Both the position numbers and the translations under genes were made by a program. 48,601 nucleotides of DNA from Candidatus Hydrogenedens terephthalaticus JGI OTU-1 (GTDB lineage Bacteria > Hydrogenedentota > Hydrogenedentia > Hydrogenedentales > Hydrogenedentaceae). The notes beneath the pieces are model-generated. The model saw nothing but the letters and a program-made list of their open reading frames with translations, did no database searches and was not told the DNA's origin. Positions 35,933 to 44,258 of the stretch are shown here, piece by piece. The stretch lies in NCBI GenBank assembly GCA_000493945.1, contig AWNW01000003.1:12582-61182 (forward strand), read 5' to 3'. The stretch's first letter is position 1. Every line of letters begins with the position of its first letter.

Positions 35933-37315
35933 ATGTCCTTTCAAACAGAAGAATCTTTATGGGTTCAAGTGTTAGGTCGTCTTGAGGATATGTTAGAGCC
36001 TCAAGTTTGTGAGCATTGGTTTTCTCATGTATCTTTTAATGGTTTTAATGGTGAGCGTATGGTTCTTTCTGTTCCCAATGAATTTTTTCTTTCCTGGTTA
36101 CAGGAACGGTACGGAGAGGTATTAAATCATGCTATTCATGAAGTTTTTCAGAAAGAGGTTCCAGTTGATTTTTGTATTCAGCCAGAGAACAATGCAAAAC
36201 CAGGGATCCGAAAAGATATTGCAAAGCCTGTAAAAGAAATATCGGAAGAGAATACAGAGAGAAGAAACCATAGACCCCCCAATGGATTGAGGTTAAATCC
36301 CAATTACACCTTTGAAAATTTTGTTGTAGGACATGGAAATGAGTTTGCGTATGCAGCGGCAAAAGCCGTTTCGGAAAGCCCGGGGAGAAATTATAATCCC
36401 CTGTTTATCTATGGTATGACAGGTTTGGGTAAAACCCATTTGATGCAGGGAATCGGACATCAATTGCTTCGCAGGGATAGTTCAAAAAAAGTAATGTATG
36501 TAACCTCCGAAGAATTTACCAACGAATTGATTATGAGTATTTCAGAAGGTAGTCAATCCCGTTTTCGTGAAAAGTATCGAAAAGTAGATATTTTACTTAT
36601 TGACGATATCCATTTTATTGCCGAAAAAGAAGCGACCCAGATTGAATTTTTCCATACTTTTAATGAACTGTTTGACCAGCATAAGCAGATAGTTCTTTTA
36701 TCCGACCGAAGTCCAAAAGAAATACGCGGTGTGGAAAGTCGTCTTGTTTCACGGTTCGAATGGGGACTGGTAACGGATATACAGCCACCGGATTTTGAGA
36801 CACGTGTAGCCATATTAAAAAGTAAAACAATGCAAAAGGGATATGAAGTAGAAGATGCTATTTTAGAATATATTGCTCGTTCTGTTACTTCCAATGTTCG
36901 TCAATTAGAAGGGGCATTAACCGGGGTTATTGCATTGATGAAGCTTCGGGGGAATAGCAAAATTACATTAGAACAAGCAGAACAGGTAGTTCGAGATATA
37001 GAAGACCGAAGCCAGATTTCCACAATTACTCCCGAATCTATACTTCGTGCTGTGGCAGAATCGTTTGATGTGCGACTGGTTGATTTGAAAGGGAGGTGTC
37101 GTAAAAAACAATATGTTTTACCCCGTCAAATCGGTATGTATTTATGTCGTTTGCTAATACCCAGTCTTTCACTAAGTTATATCGGTGAATTATTTGGAGG
37201 GAAAGACCACACTACCGTATTACATTCCTGTGAGCGTGTGGAACAGGAACTGCAAAAGAAAGGTGAAACCTATCGAATGATAGAATCGTTATTAAAGAAA
37301 TTAAAAGGTGAATAA
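35933..37315 (+). CDS. dnaA: Chromosomal replication initiator DnaA
   Basis: The 460-residue product is the usual length. Domain I (SLWVQVLGRLEDMLEPQVCE, ~8-80) is followed by a short linker. The AAA+ domain has Walker A GMTGLGKT (161-168) and Walker B DILLIDDI (219-226), then LSDRSPKEIRGVESRLVSRF (sensor/box VII). The DNA-binding domain IV includes the signature GGKDHTTVLHSCERV near the C-terminus (a small change from GGRDHTTVLH). It binds DnaA boxes at the origin in an ATP-dependent way. The ATG has AAGGAAAG upstream. The gene lies downstream of dinB and the MazG-like gene and before def and recR; dnaN is not adjacent. Confidence 0.96.
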   Translation: MSFQTEESLWVQVLGRLEDMLEPQVCEHWFSHVSFNGFNGERMVLSVPNEFFLSWLQERYGEVLNHAIHEVFQKEVPVDFCIQPENNAKPGIRKDIAKPVKEISEENTERRNHRPPNGLRLNPNYTFENFVVGHGNEFAYAAAKAVSESPGRNYNPLFIYGMTGLGKTHLMQGIGHQLLRRDSSKKVMYVTSEEFTNELIMSISEGSQSRFREKYRKVDILLIDDIHFIAEKEATQIEFFHTFNELFDQHKQIVLLSDRSPKEIRGVESRLVSRFEWGLVTDIQPPDFETRVAILKSKTMQKGYEVEDAILEYIARSVTSNVRQLEGALTGVIALMKLRGNSKITLEQAEQVVRDIEDRSQISTITPESILRAVAESFDVRLVDLKGRCRKKQYVLPRQIGMYLCRLLIPSLSLSYIGELFGGKDHTTVLHSCERVEQELQKKGETYRMIESLLKKLKGE

Positions 37316-37378
37316 ATTCAGAAAATATTGATATAAAAACCTGAAAAAGTGGAATAAAATTAATTATACAAGTAGTTA

Positions 37379-37407
37379 TTGACTTAAAGAGATAAATATG
37401 CTATAAT
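37379..37407 (+). promoter_or_regulatory. Sigma-70-type promoter before def
   Basis: TTGACT (37379-37384) and TATAAT (37402-37407) are separated by 17 bases. The -10 box ends 71 bases before the chosen def start. It probably drives def and recR together, separate from dnaA. Confidence 0.75.
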
Positions 37408-37478
37408 ATAACAATTTTTACGGATTTTAATAAAGTTTTTTTTAGAAGTTGAACCCATTAAGTAAGAAGGATTTGATG

Positions 37479-37994
37479 ATGGCGATATTAGATTTAGTTT
37501 TATATCCCGATGACCCATTAACATCTGTCGCGGAACCCTTTGACCGTATTACATCGGATGTGATGGATTTAGCTCAAGATATGTTTGAGACAATGATAGC
37601 CTATGAAGGAGTGGGATTAGCGGGTCCTCAGGTCGGAGTTTCCAAACAAATTATGGTAGTTCATGAACCTGAAAGTAAGCCTATGTGTCTTATAAATCCC
37701 ACCTTAATTCTTCAGGGAGAACGCATTGAAGGCGAAGAAGGATGTTTGAGTTTACCAAAAATTTATGCTGTTGTTCCCCGTGCATCGCGTATAAAAGTAA
37801 AGGCATATAGCCCTCGGGGTAAAAAATTAGAGTTTGAAGCAGAAGACTTTTTAGCACGGATTATTCAACATGAATACGACCATTTACAGGGAATGGTCTT
37901 TTTAGACCGTATTGATATTATTACTCGTGAAGAGAAGTATCAGGAATGGTTTGAGATTCGTAAAAAACTGTTGTCCGAAGTACAGCAGGGTTAA
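37479..37994 (+). CDS. def: Peptide deformylase
   Basis: The product (171 residues from this ATG) removes the N-terminal formyl group from nascent proteins. All three family motifs are present: GVGLAGPQ (44-51), EGCLSLP (87-93, with the cysteine that binds the metal) and HEYDHLQG (131-138, two metal-binding histidines and the catalytic glutamate). I chose the second of two adjacent ATGs because AGAAGG is eight bases upstream and MAILDLVLYPDD is the usual start; a more distant TTG at 37449 is unlikely. It probably shares a transcript with recR, 45 bases downstream. Confidence 0.93.
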   Translation: MAILDLVLYPDDPLTSVAEPFDRITSDVMDLAQDMFETMIAYEGVGLAGPQVGVSKQIMVVHEPESKPMCLINPTLILQGERIEGEEGCLSLPKIYAVVPRASRIKVKAYSPRGKKLEFEAEDFLARIIQHEYDHLQGMVFLDRIDIITREEKYQEWFEIRKKLLSEVQQG

Positions 37995-38039
37995 TATTCG
38001 TAATTAGCATAAGAAGCAATTATATCTGACCATTTTTCT

Positions 38040-38645
38040 ATGTTACTGAATAATAAACTTTTTGATAATTTGGTAAATGCTTTTCGTTCATTACCAGGGG
38101 TGGGGAAAAAAACAGCTGAACGATATGCCTTGCATGTTTTATCTTCTACAGAAGAAGAAGTTAATGCCTTTGTTGAAACCATATCCCGTATTAGAAAACA
38201 GATAAAGCGTTGTTCCGAATGCCAGGACTTTAGTGACACAGACCCCTGTACTATATGTGTTTCTAACGAGAGAGATGGGGATTTGCTCTGTATCGTTGAA
38301 AAGCCCTCAGGTGTTATGGCTATAGAGCGTTCAGGTGGGTATCGGGGAAAATATTATGTTCTGAATGGGTTGTTAAGTCCTTTAGATGGGATTGGTCCTG
38401 ATGAATTAGGTCTTTCACGATTATTTCAAAAAGTGATGACCCGTAAGGTCAAAGAGATTATTATTGCTACAAGTGCTACTAATGAAGGAGAGGCTACCGC
38501 CCTATATATTGCCCACCAACTTAAACCTTTAGGAGTAAAGATTACACGAATTGCTCACGGTGTTCCTATGGGTGCAGGATTAGAATTAACAGATGATTAC
38601 ACATTAAGACAGGCTCTTGAAGGTCGCAAACCTTTAGAGGGGTGA
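38040..38645 (+). CDS. recR: Recombination mediator RecR
   Basis: The 201-residue product has the expected order: a helix-hairpin-helix (SLPGVGKKTAERYA, ~17-30), a four-cysteine zinc finger (C58, C61, C70, C73), then a Toprim domain (LCIVEKPSGVMAIERSG, ~83-100) with the Walker-like end near 175-190. It works with RecF or RecO to load RecA on gapped DNA. No Shine-Dalgarno is seen in front of the ATG, so translation is likely coupled or leader-weak. It follows def in the same direction and is convergent with the TPR-like gene. Confidence 0.95.
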   Translation: MLLNNKLFDNLVNAFRSLPGVGKKTAERYALHVLSSTEEEVNAFVETISRIRKQIKRCSECQDFSDTDPCTICVSNERDGDLLCIVEKPSGVMAIERSGGYRGKYYVLNGLLSPLDGIGPDELGLSRLFQKVMTRKVKEIIIATSATNEGEATALYIAHQLKPLGVKITRIAHGVPMGAGLELTDDYTLRQALEGRKPLEG

Positions 38646-38652
38646 CGCATAT

Positions 38653-38689
38653 AATAATTAAATTTATTTTATCTGTAAATCAAATTATT
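38653..38689. terminator. AT-only inverted repeat between convergent recR and the TPR-like gene
   Basis: Arms AATAATTAAATTTA (38653-38666) and TAAATCAAATTATT (38676-38689) pair at 12 of 14 positions over a nine-base loop. It is placed where a two-way terminator is needed, but the stem is nearly all A-T and weak. Confidence 0.25.
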
Positions 38690-38742
38690 TAATAAACAAA
38701 AAATGATGTAACACTATTTATAAATGAAAAGATAAACTACAA

Positions 38743-39939
38743 TTACTTTTTCCTTTTATTTCTTAATACTATAGGTATAGTACCACCGAAAAATATAATC
38801 GTTATTGTAATTGCAACAATAAATCCTAAGAAAAAATTACTCTTTTCTGTTTTATTATTAGTTGTCTCTGGAGAAAGAGTATTTGTGTTTTGTTCGGGTT
38901 CTTTCGATGTAGAATCTATTATTTCCATGTTCTTTTTAAATAATTCAGCAAGTTTTGGGTCTTTATTCTTTAATTCTTGAGATAATTCTTCTCCTGTCAT
39001 GATATGGGTATCAGATTTTAACCCCATACCTGTCATTGCCATTTTTTTCCGTGATTCTGTATCTATCAATAGTTGAGAAAAGTATTTTTTTCTTATGTCT
39101 CCATCAGGGGTTTTGTACTTTTTTAACAATTCGATTATCTTATCGTATAATTCATTGGCTTCAGCATAGAGTTTTCTCTCAAGATAAACATCAGCAAGAT
39201 TTTTTAATACATTTAACAAATCAGAAACATCTGAAAAGTCCTTAATCTCTTTTTTTTCAAATTTATTACGCAATTCTTCACCTAATTTTATAACAAAGTC
39301 AGTTTTTCCTAACATTCCATAAATATTAAACAACTGGAAATTGACTTTATCTTGAATTCCTTCAGAGTAGTAATTTCTATTTCTTCTCAAGTCCTCTAAT
39401 ATTTGCATGGCTTTTAAATTTTCACCGGTCAGCATAGCAGTATTTGCATACTGATACATTGCAAGGGCATAGTCGTCTGATTCTATAGTGCCTATATCTT
39501 TTATCATTTCATCCATATATGAGTATGCTTTTTGTGGTTGATTCTGAATCACACATATCTCTGCTAAATCTGAAAGTAAAAATTTTCTTGATTCAGGTGA
39601 GACGGTATCTAATATTGAATCTGCAACTGTGTAATATTTATTTAAAAAATCTTCTTCACTTGAATTTTTATCTGTGTCTTCAGTTTTACTATTTATTTGT
39701 TGCCTTAAGACAATCATAGCCGAAATAAATGGGACTTCTAACTCAGGATTTTTAATTGCATTTTCAGCAAGTAACTTAAATGCATCTTCATATTTATTCT
39801 GATTTATTAACTCTCTTGCTTCTTGGCATTGAGGATTATTCATAACCTGGCTGTAATATCTAAATAAATCCTCAATATATTTATTGGCTGCTGCATCTCC
39901 GATACCTGTAATTAAAAACATAAAAACAACCAATCCCAT
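38743..39939 (-). CDS. Secreted TPR-like repeat protein with C-terminal membrane anchor
   Basis: The 398-residue product has an N-terminal hydrophobic leader (MGLVVFMFLITGIGDAAA), then helix pairs over ~40-290 in TPR style: YEDAFKLLAENAIKNPEL, YALAMYQYANTAMLTGENLK, LADVYLERKLYAEANELYDK. A low-complexity T/N/E-rich linker (~335-365) and a single C-terminal membrane helix with a basic end (FLGFIVAITITIIFFGG ... RNKRKK) follow. The same plan (leader, linker, C-terminal TM, basic tail) is used by the propeller protein at 18283. AAGGAG precedes the ATG. The likely role is an envelope scaffold; the partner is unknown. Confidence 0.75.
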   Translation of the reverse strand: MGLVVFMFLITGIGDAAANKYIEDLFRYYSQVMNNPQCQEARELINQNKYEDAFKLLAENAIKNPELEVPFISAMIVLRQQINSKTEDTDKNSSEEDFLNKYYTVADSILDTVSPESRKFLLSDLAEICVIQNQPQKAYSYMDEMIKDIGTIESDDYALAMYQYANTAMLTGENLKAMQILEDLRRNRNYYSEGIQDKVNFQLFNIYGMLGKTDFVIKLGEELRNKFEKKEIKDFSDVSDLLNVLKNLADVYLERKLYAEANELYDKIIELLKKYKTPDGDIRKKYFSQLLIDTESRKKMAMTGMGLKSDTHIMTGEELSQELKNKDPKLAELFKKNMEIIDSTSKEPEQNTNTLSPETTNNKTEKSNFFLGFIVAITITIIFFGGTIPIVLRNKRKK

Positions 39940-40008
39940 ACTTGTATTATTCTCCTTTTTTATTTGTTTGTATTATCTTCAAAGTAAAAACAGAAAATCA
40001 ATTACATA

Positions 40009-40683
40009 TTAAGGACATGTAGGATTATATGGGTTGGCACAGTAAGGACAGGTACTTGAACCGTAATATGGAATTCCACATTCACCAAGTACTTTACAAG
40101 CATCTAAAATATATATAAGCGATGAATATTTTTTAAAACCCATTAAATCGGTACATGGAGTCTGGTATTCTATACAAGGTGTAATAAGATCTTTAGGATT
40201 AAAACACATTTTATAACACTGGACTTCCCGCACGATCCAACGATAATAAGGTCCTACTTTTAAAGTACTTGTTTGACATCTTTGCAAATTGCAAATTGCC
40301 TTAACGCCTGCTTCTACAGAGACTGTTGTCTGGCCGTTATAGGATACACTACCGTTTGCGCCTAAACTAAAACCTTCGGGTAATGTAATTCCAAAATTAA
40401 TACCTGATTCGCACATCCATGCACCTACAGACACAGTTTTTTGAGATACATATAATTGACATGTATAACTGGGAGAACAGCAATTCGCAGTTCCTTCACA
40501 ACTCGCCCAGGAAGACGGCATAAAATCATTGTAAGTAATGGTTGCCCATCTTTCTAATTTTAGAACAACAGGGGGACACAAACCACAAAGTACTCCACAT
40601 GGTGGTTCATCTTCTGCGTATATTGTTGTTGTGACCTGTAGTAAAACTAAAACAAACAGAGTAATTAAACTTTTAGTATGCAT
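40009..40683 (-). CDS. Cysteine-rich secreted protein of unknown function
   Basis: I do not recognise the 224-residue product. It has a clear signal peptide (MHTKSLITLFVLVLLQVTTT, cleavage near IYA), and the mature part contains 19 cysteines, often in pairs or with short spacing (CGVLCGLC, CEGTANCC, CNLQRC, CYKMC, CPYC). Such a number in an exported chain points to disulfide bonding or metal binding. The ATG has AAAGGAG eight to nine bases upstream. A promoter-like sequence with an A-tract spacer lies at 40757-40785. The gene is alone between a 494-base gap and the TPR-like gene, which is 69 bases downstream. Confidence 0.75.
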   Translation of the reverse strand: MHTKSLITLFVLVLLQVTTTIYAEDEPPCGVLCGLCPPVVLKLERWATITYNDFMPSSWASCEGTANCCSPSYTCQLYVSQKTVSVGAWMCESGINFGITLPEGFSLGANGSVSYNGQTTVSVEAGVKAICNLQRCQTSTLKVGPYYRWIVREVQCYKMCFNPKDLITPCIEYQTPCTDLMGFKKYSSLIYILDACKVLGECGIPYYGSSTCPYCANPYNPTCP

Positions 40684-41177
40684 TGTTAAATCTCCTTTTG
40701 TTAAATTTTTTTAATTGGTTAAATAATGTATCTACAATCTCTCGACAACTAAAGATAGTTTATCATTTTTTTTTTTGCATGTCAAGTAATATCTGAAGAT
40801 TTTAAATAGGGAATACTACAACCTTTTTGTACAACATAATGAGTAGTAAAAATGTATTATTCATGTCCCTTTTTACATCAATAAAAAAGTTTTTGAGTAA
40901 ACAATAGGAATTTAAAAAAATTATATTATTATAGATAGTTATGGCAGTATTGTTTTCAATTTAAACAGAGAAATAAAAATTGGGGTAAATGTTTGATAGG
41001 GATAAACAATAAAAATATTAACTCTTTTTCTTTTTACAGAACTACTATATTAGACCTACAGTGTAGAGTGGTTTATTGTCAAAAATTTTTAGTAAAAGTT
41101 TAAATCTAATCCTTATGTAAAATCCTTTTATCTTTTACTAATGTTTTCCAGTGTAAGTAATGTATATGATGGAATTT
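40684..41177. other. Intergenic region holding a promoter for the cysteine-rich gene
   Basis: 494 AT-rich bases with no gene seen. Apart from the minus-strand promoter at 40757-40785, no repeat or RNA structure could be recognised. The 3' end of the single-TM gene at 41178 borders it. Confidence 0.5.
40757..40785 (-). promoter_or_regulatory. Promoter-like site with A-tract spacer, cysteine-rich gene
   Basis: On the minus strand TTGACA (40785-40780) is followed after 17 bases by TAAACT (40762-40757), which matches TATAAT at four of six positions. The spacer contains 11 consecutive A. The -10 lies 73 bases before the ATG at 40683. Confidence 0.5.
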
Positions 41178-42176
41178 TCATTTGATGAAAGATGCCAGTT
41201 GTGTTCGTAAGAAGTTTTCGTAATTCTTCAGTTTCAAATTACCTGTTAATGCGCTTTGATTGGAATCCCAGGATAATTTTCCTTCTAAGGTCATTCCAAA
41301 TTGATTTTTTAAATAATCCTGAAGCATTAGAAAACCCATTCCTCCAAGGAAAAATTCTAATTGTCCCTGTGCTTCAGGCTCTGCCTGCAAACTTACTTTT
41401 ACATCCATTTCATCCGGAGTAGGAGTAGTATCCATAATAATATTTAATTTGCGAAGTTTTTTGGCAATTTCGTATATCATTCCCGCAAATTTGTTGTTTT
41501 TTAGTTCTTCCTCCCAGTTGATTCCCTGAGCATTCAAGATACATGCTGTCCAGACGAGAAAATCGCCGTTTGCTAAATCCATCTGGACTTCACAAAGATG
41601 TTTGGATTGGGAATCTAATTTTTGAATAGGTTTGTTTTCGATTTTCCAATCTTTTAAAACATGTTCTTCTACACCGTCAGGAATTTTAATAGAACCCGTC
41701 AGGGATAGATAACCTCGTTGGGGAAATTGCAGTCCGTTTTTATCCCATTCAATTTGTTGAATATTTTTCCACGGTTGGGAACTTTGAAGAATTTCGTAAG
41801 CAATAGGACCGAGTCGTTTTTCATTGATAGCCAGCGTAAATGAAACTTGATTTCGGGCAAATTCGGTTGTTGCCCAGAAACCTAATTCATAAGGAAGTGC
41901 CATAGGAATGGTCGTTTGCGGTAAAGGAATGGGCGTATTCTTTTTCAATTGTTCCCAGGGAAGTACCCTATCTAAAATAGGTGATGCAGGTGGTATACGA
42001 AGAATGATTTGACAAGTTGCACGGTCAGAAAATTTATCCGCAATAGGAGTATAGGGAGCAGAGGATAATCCATAACCCTTACTGATTTGCCATATTATAA
42101 TTGTTACTACAAGAATCGACACAACTATAAACACGAGAATTGAAATAAGGCATCCTTTTTTGAATTGTGGACTCAT
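41178..42176 (-). CDS. Single-TM anchored envelope protein, unknown, similar in plan to 42271
   Basis: The 332-residue product has one N-terminal membrane helix (~8-33: CLISILVFIVVSILVVTIII) and a long outside part with a mix of strands and helices. No motif was recognised. It is 94 bases downstream of the gene at 42271, on the same strand, with AAGGAAAATACCG before the ATG. The final ~100 residues resemble, by order of segments, those of the neighbour: a beta-hairpin-like 'LEFFLGGMGFLML' region, then SWDSNQSALTGNLKLKNYE. It may be a diverged duplicate. An operon with the GNAT gene is likely. Confidence 0.7.
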   Translation of the reverse strand: MSPQFKKGCLISILVFIVVSILVVTIIIWQISKGYGLSSAPYTPIADKFSDRATCQIILRIPPASPILDRVLPWEQLKKNTPIPLPQTTIPMALPYELGFWATTEFARNQVSFTLAINEKRLGPIAYEILQSSQPWKNIQQIEWDKNGLQFPQRGYLSLTGSIKIPDGVEEHVLKDWKIENKPIQKLDSQSKHLCEVQMDLANGDFLVWTACILNAQGINWEEELKNNKFAGMIYEIAKKLRKLNIIMDTTPTPDEMDVKVSLQAEPEAQGQLEFFLGGMGFLMLQDYLKNQFGMTLEGKLSWDSNQSALTGNLKLKNYENFLRTQLASFIK

Positions 42177-42270
42177 CGGTATTTTCCTTCCGTTCTGAAT
42201 TGGAATATGTTAACTCTAAATGAATATACATTTTACAGAAGTTGTGAATAATATTCCAACTTTATAAATT

Positions 42271-43227
42271 CTAATCCGAAAAATTGCCAAGGGCTCTTTT
42301 CAATCGTGTTTCAAAATCATAAAAACGGATTTCCCAGTACAAATCCTCTGAATGGGTAGTTTCACTTATTTCCAGTTGAATGGGTGATGGAAGTTGAGAT
42401 TGTATCCATTCATTTAGAGTACGGGTACCTTCTTTTATCTCCATTGTCCCTGCGGGAGTTATGGGATGTATAATGAGGGTTCCTGCAATAAGATTGTCTT
42501 CAACAAGATTTAAGTTAAAATAAATCCATTCTATGTTATTCAATGCATTTTGCCATACAGGTAAGTAAGCATTATTCAAACGAGGAAAACAACGAAGAAG
42601 ATTATCAAGAATATCTATGGCATTCTGTTCTCGGTTTATCCAGAGAAATTCAAGAAGATGCTTGTTTTTTAAAAATTTTGAAGGAGGAGAAGAATGGGAA
42701 GTGTTTATTGATGTTGGAGATGTTTTCTTGTAAACAAATCCCTCGTTTATCCACAAATCTCTTTGGATATTAGAGGATAAGGGAGTTCTCCAGTTAATAA
42801 AACAAAATTCATTTAAGAAATGTGAAGAATTGAGTTCTTCTATAAAAGCGGTGCTATTTCTTTTCTCGCGAATAATAAGATGGGTTTCAAATCCACTCCC
42901 GGGGATATAGTCAAAAAGCAACGAAAATTCTCGGGGTAGATTATGAAACCAATCTAACCTTATAGGTCCGGGTTGTAAAGATGTAAATCGGGGTATCTGT
43001 TTAATCCATCGGGTTGCTGTAGGGGCTAATTTCCGAATGTATTTTTGAACTTTATAAGGTTGCAAGATAATATATCCCGTTGTAGTTTCCTGAATGTATT
43101 TTTTATATGCCGTGGCTCGTGAAAAGATAGGTGAGACAAAAACCCAGGAGAGCCACAATATCAAAAGGAGAAAGAAAAAAAGTAGTAAAAAGAGAGGGTT
43201 TCTTATTTTATTGAAAACGATGTTCAT
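42271..43227 (-). CDS. Single-TM anchored envelope protein, unknown, in GNAT operon
   Basis: The 318-residue product starts with a membrane helix (~11-33: PLFLLLFFFLLLILWLSWVFV) followed by an extracytoplasmic part of about 285 residues with no recognised motif. The ATG overlaps the stop of the upstream GNAT gene (ATGA), so the two are translationally coupled, with AAAGGATTCTTT inside the upstream gene as the ribosome site. A serine/threonine-rich stretch lies at ~175-190 (TSPTSINTSHSSPP). Coupling with an acetyltransferase suggests a linked role at the envelope. Confidence 0.72.
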   Translation of the reverse strand: MNIVFNKIRNPLFLLLFFFLLLILWLSWVFVSPIFSRATAYKKYIQETTTGYIILQPYKVQKYIRKLAPTATRWIKQIPRFTSLQPGPIRLDWFHNLPREFSLLFDYIPGSGFETHLIIREKRNSTAFIEELNSSHFLNEFCFINWRTPLSSNIQRDLWINEGFVYKKTSPTSINTSHSSPPSKFLKNKHLLEFLWINREQNAIDILDNLLRCFPRLNNAYLPVWQNALNNIEWIYFNLNLVEDNLIAGTLIIHPITPAGTMEIKEGTRTLNEWIQSQLPSPIQLEISETTHSEDLYWEIRFYDFETRLKRALGNFSD

Positions 43228-44165
43228 AAAGAATCCTTTGGGGAATTATAGTAAAATGCAGGGTATAAATACAGAGAACAGAAATGTTCTTTCAGGTAAA
43301 GTCTTAACGCAGGATTGGCTAAATGAGTCCAGAGGAAAATATTTGTTACACATTGCTGTTGAATTAAATGACACCATGTTCGAAGTAATCGCGTAGCAAT
43401 TCCCTGTCGGCGGTATGAGGGATGGACCGCTAAATGAATAAGGCAGGCACTTTGTAGCCCGGTGCGATTTCCTAAAAGAATTCCAATACATTGATTGTTT
43501 ATTTTGTATTGAATAACCGTAGGAAATTCCGTATCCCCATGAATACTTATTAAGTTTTCCAAAGATTTAAACCCATCGTATTCTTTCCGAACTTCCGGAT
43601 GAAGATATTTCCAAGGTGTATTCTGGTATGCAGACGACAAACACTGGAAAGCAGAAGGGATTTCCTCTATAGAAACGACGGACATGTTCTTATCCCAATC
43701 TTCAGCGATGTCATCTTTCGATAATTCCTTGACCATAATAAGACGGGGTATACATCGAAAAGATAAAGGACATAAAATCCTGTCCAAAAAAAAGTGTATA
43801 GGAACGGGAATATCAAAAATAATTTCTTGTATCTGTTGGTCTTTCCAGTGTTGAACAAGTTCTTTTATTAAAACTTCTAACTCATTCAGATTGTCTTTTT
43901 TGAGATACTCCAATAGGAGTACCTCACGGCGGGTATTTTGGTCATTAGAAGAAGCAATAATAAAAAGGGAGGGATTTTCTTTTGAGTAAGCATCTTGAAA
44001 ACATTCAATATGGGGGAATTCCATAAGACGAGTATACGCATAAGGATTTAAGAAAGGTAAAAACTCATTTATATATTTGCCGAAATAATAAGATTCATTG
44101 CGAATAATATTGCTTAAAAACAAATTAAAATTTTTCGGGAGTTCTTTTATTGGAATACATGTCAT
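43224..44165 (-). CDS. GNAT-family N-acetyltransferase
   Basis: The 313-residue product has a C-terminal GNAT domain: strand beta4 and motif A in CLIHLAVHPSYRRQGIATRL (~240-260) hold the R/Q-x-x-G-x-G/A acetyl-CoA pyrophosphate loop, with FLWTHLANPALRLYLKEHF downstream matching motif B. The first ~130 residues are a second, less conserved domain that may be a degenerate GNAT copy. The acceptor is unknown. It is the first gene of a minus-strand operon with two single-TM proteins and is divergent from ilvD. Confidence 0.8.
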   Translation of the reverse strand: MTCIPIKELPKNFNLFLSNIIRNESYYFGKYINEFLPFLNPYAYTRLMEFPHIECFQDAYSKENPSLFIIASSNDQNTRREVLLLEYLKKDNLNELEVLIKELVQHWKDQQIQEIIFDIPVPIHFFLDRILCPLSFRCIPRLIMVKELSKDDIAEDWDKNMSVVSIEEIPSAFQCLSSAYQNTPWKYLHPEVRKEYDGFKSLENLISIHGDTEFPTVIQYKINNQCIGILLGNRTGLQSACLIHLAVHPSYRRQGIATRLLRTWCHLIQQQCVTNIFLWTHLANPALRLYLKEHFCSLYLYPAFYYNSPKDSL

Positions 44166-44258
44166 TTTTATTTTTTCTCTTTCCTTTTATTTTACCATTA
44201 TATATATGATAAAATTTTCAAATCTAAATATATAAACTCGTAAAAAAGGAATGGAAAT

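Noticed and set aside
42747..42755. A perfect DnaA box, TTATCCACA
   Set aside because: It lies alone inside the coding sequence of the single-TM protein, 5 kb from dnaA, with no partner boxes; a nine-base match is expected by chance.
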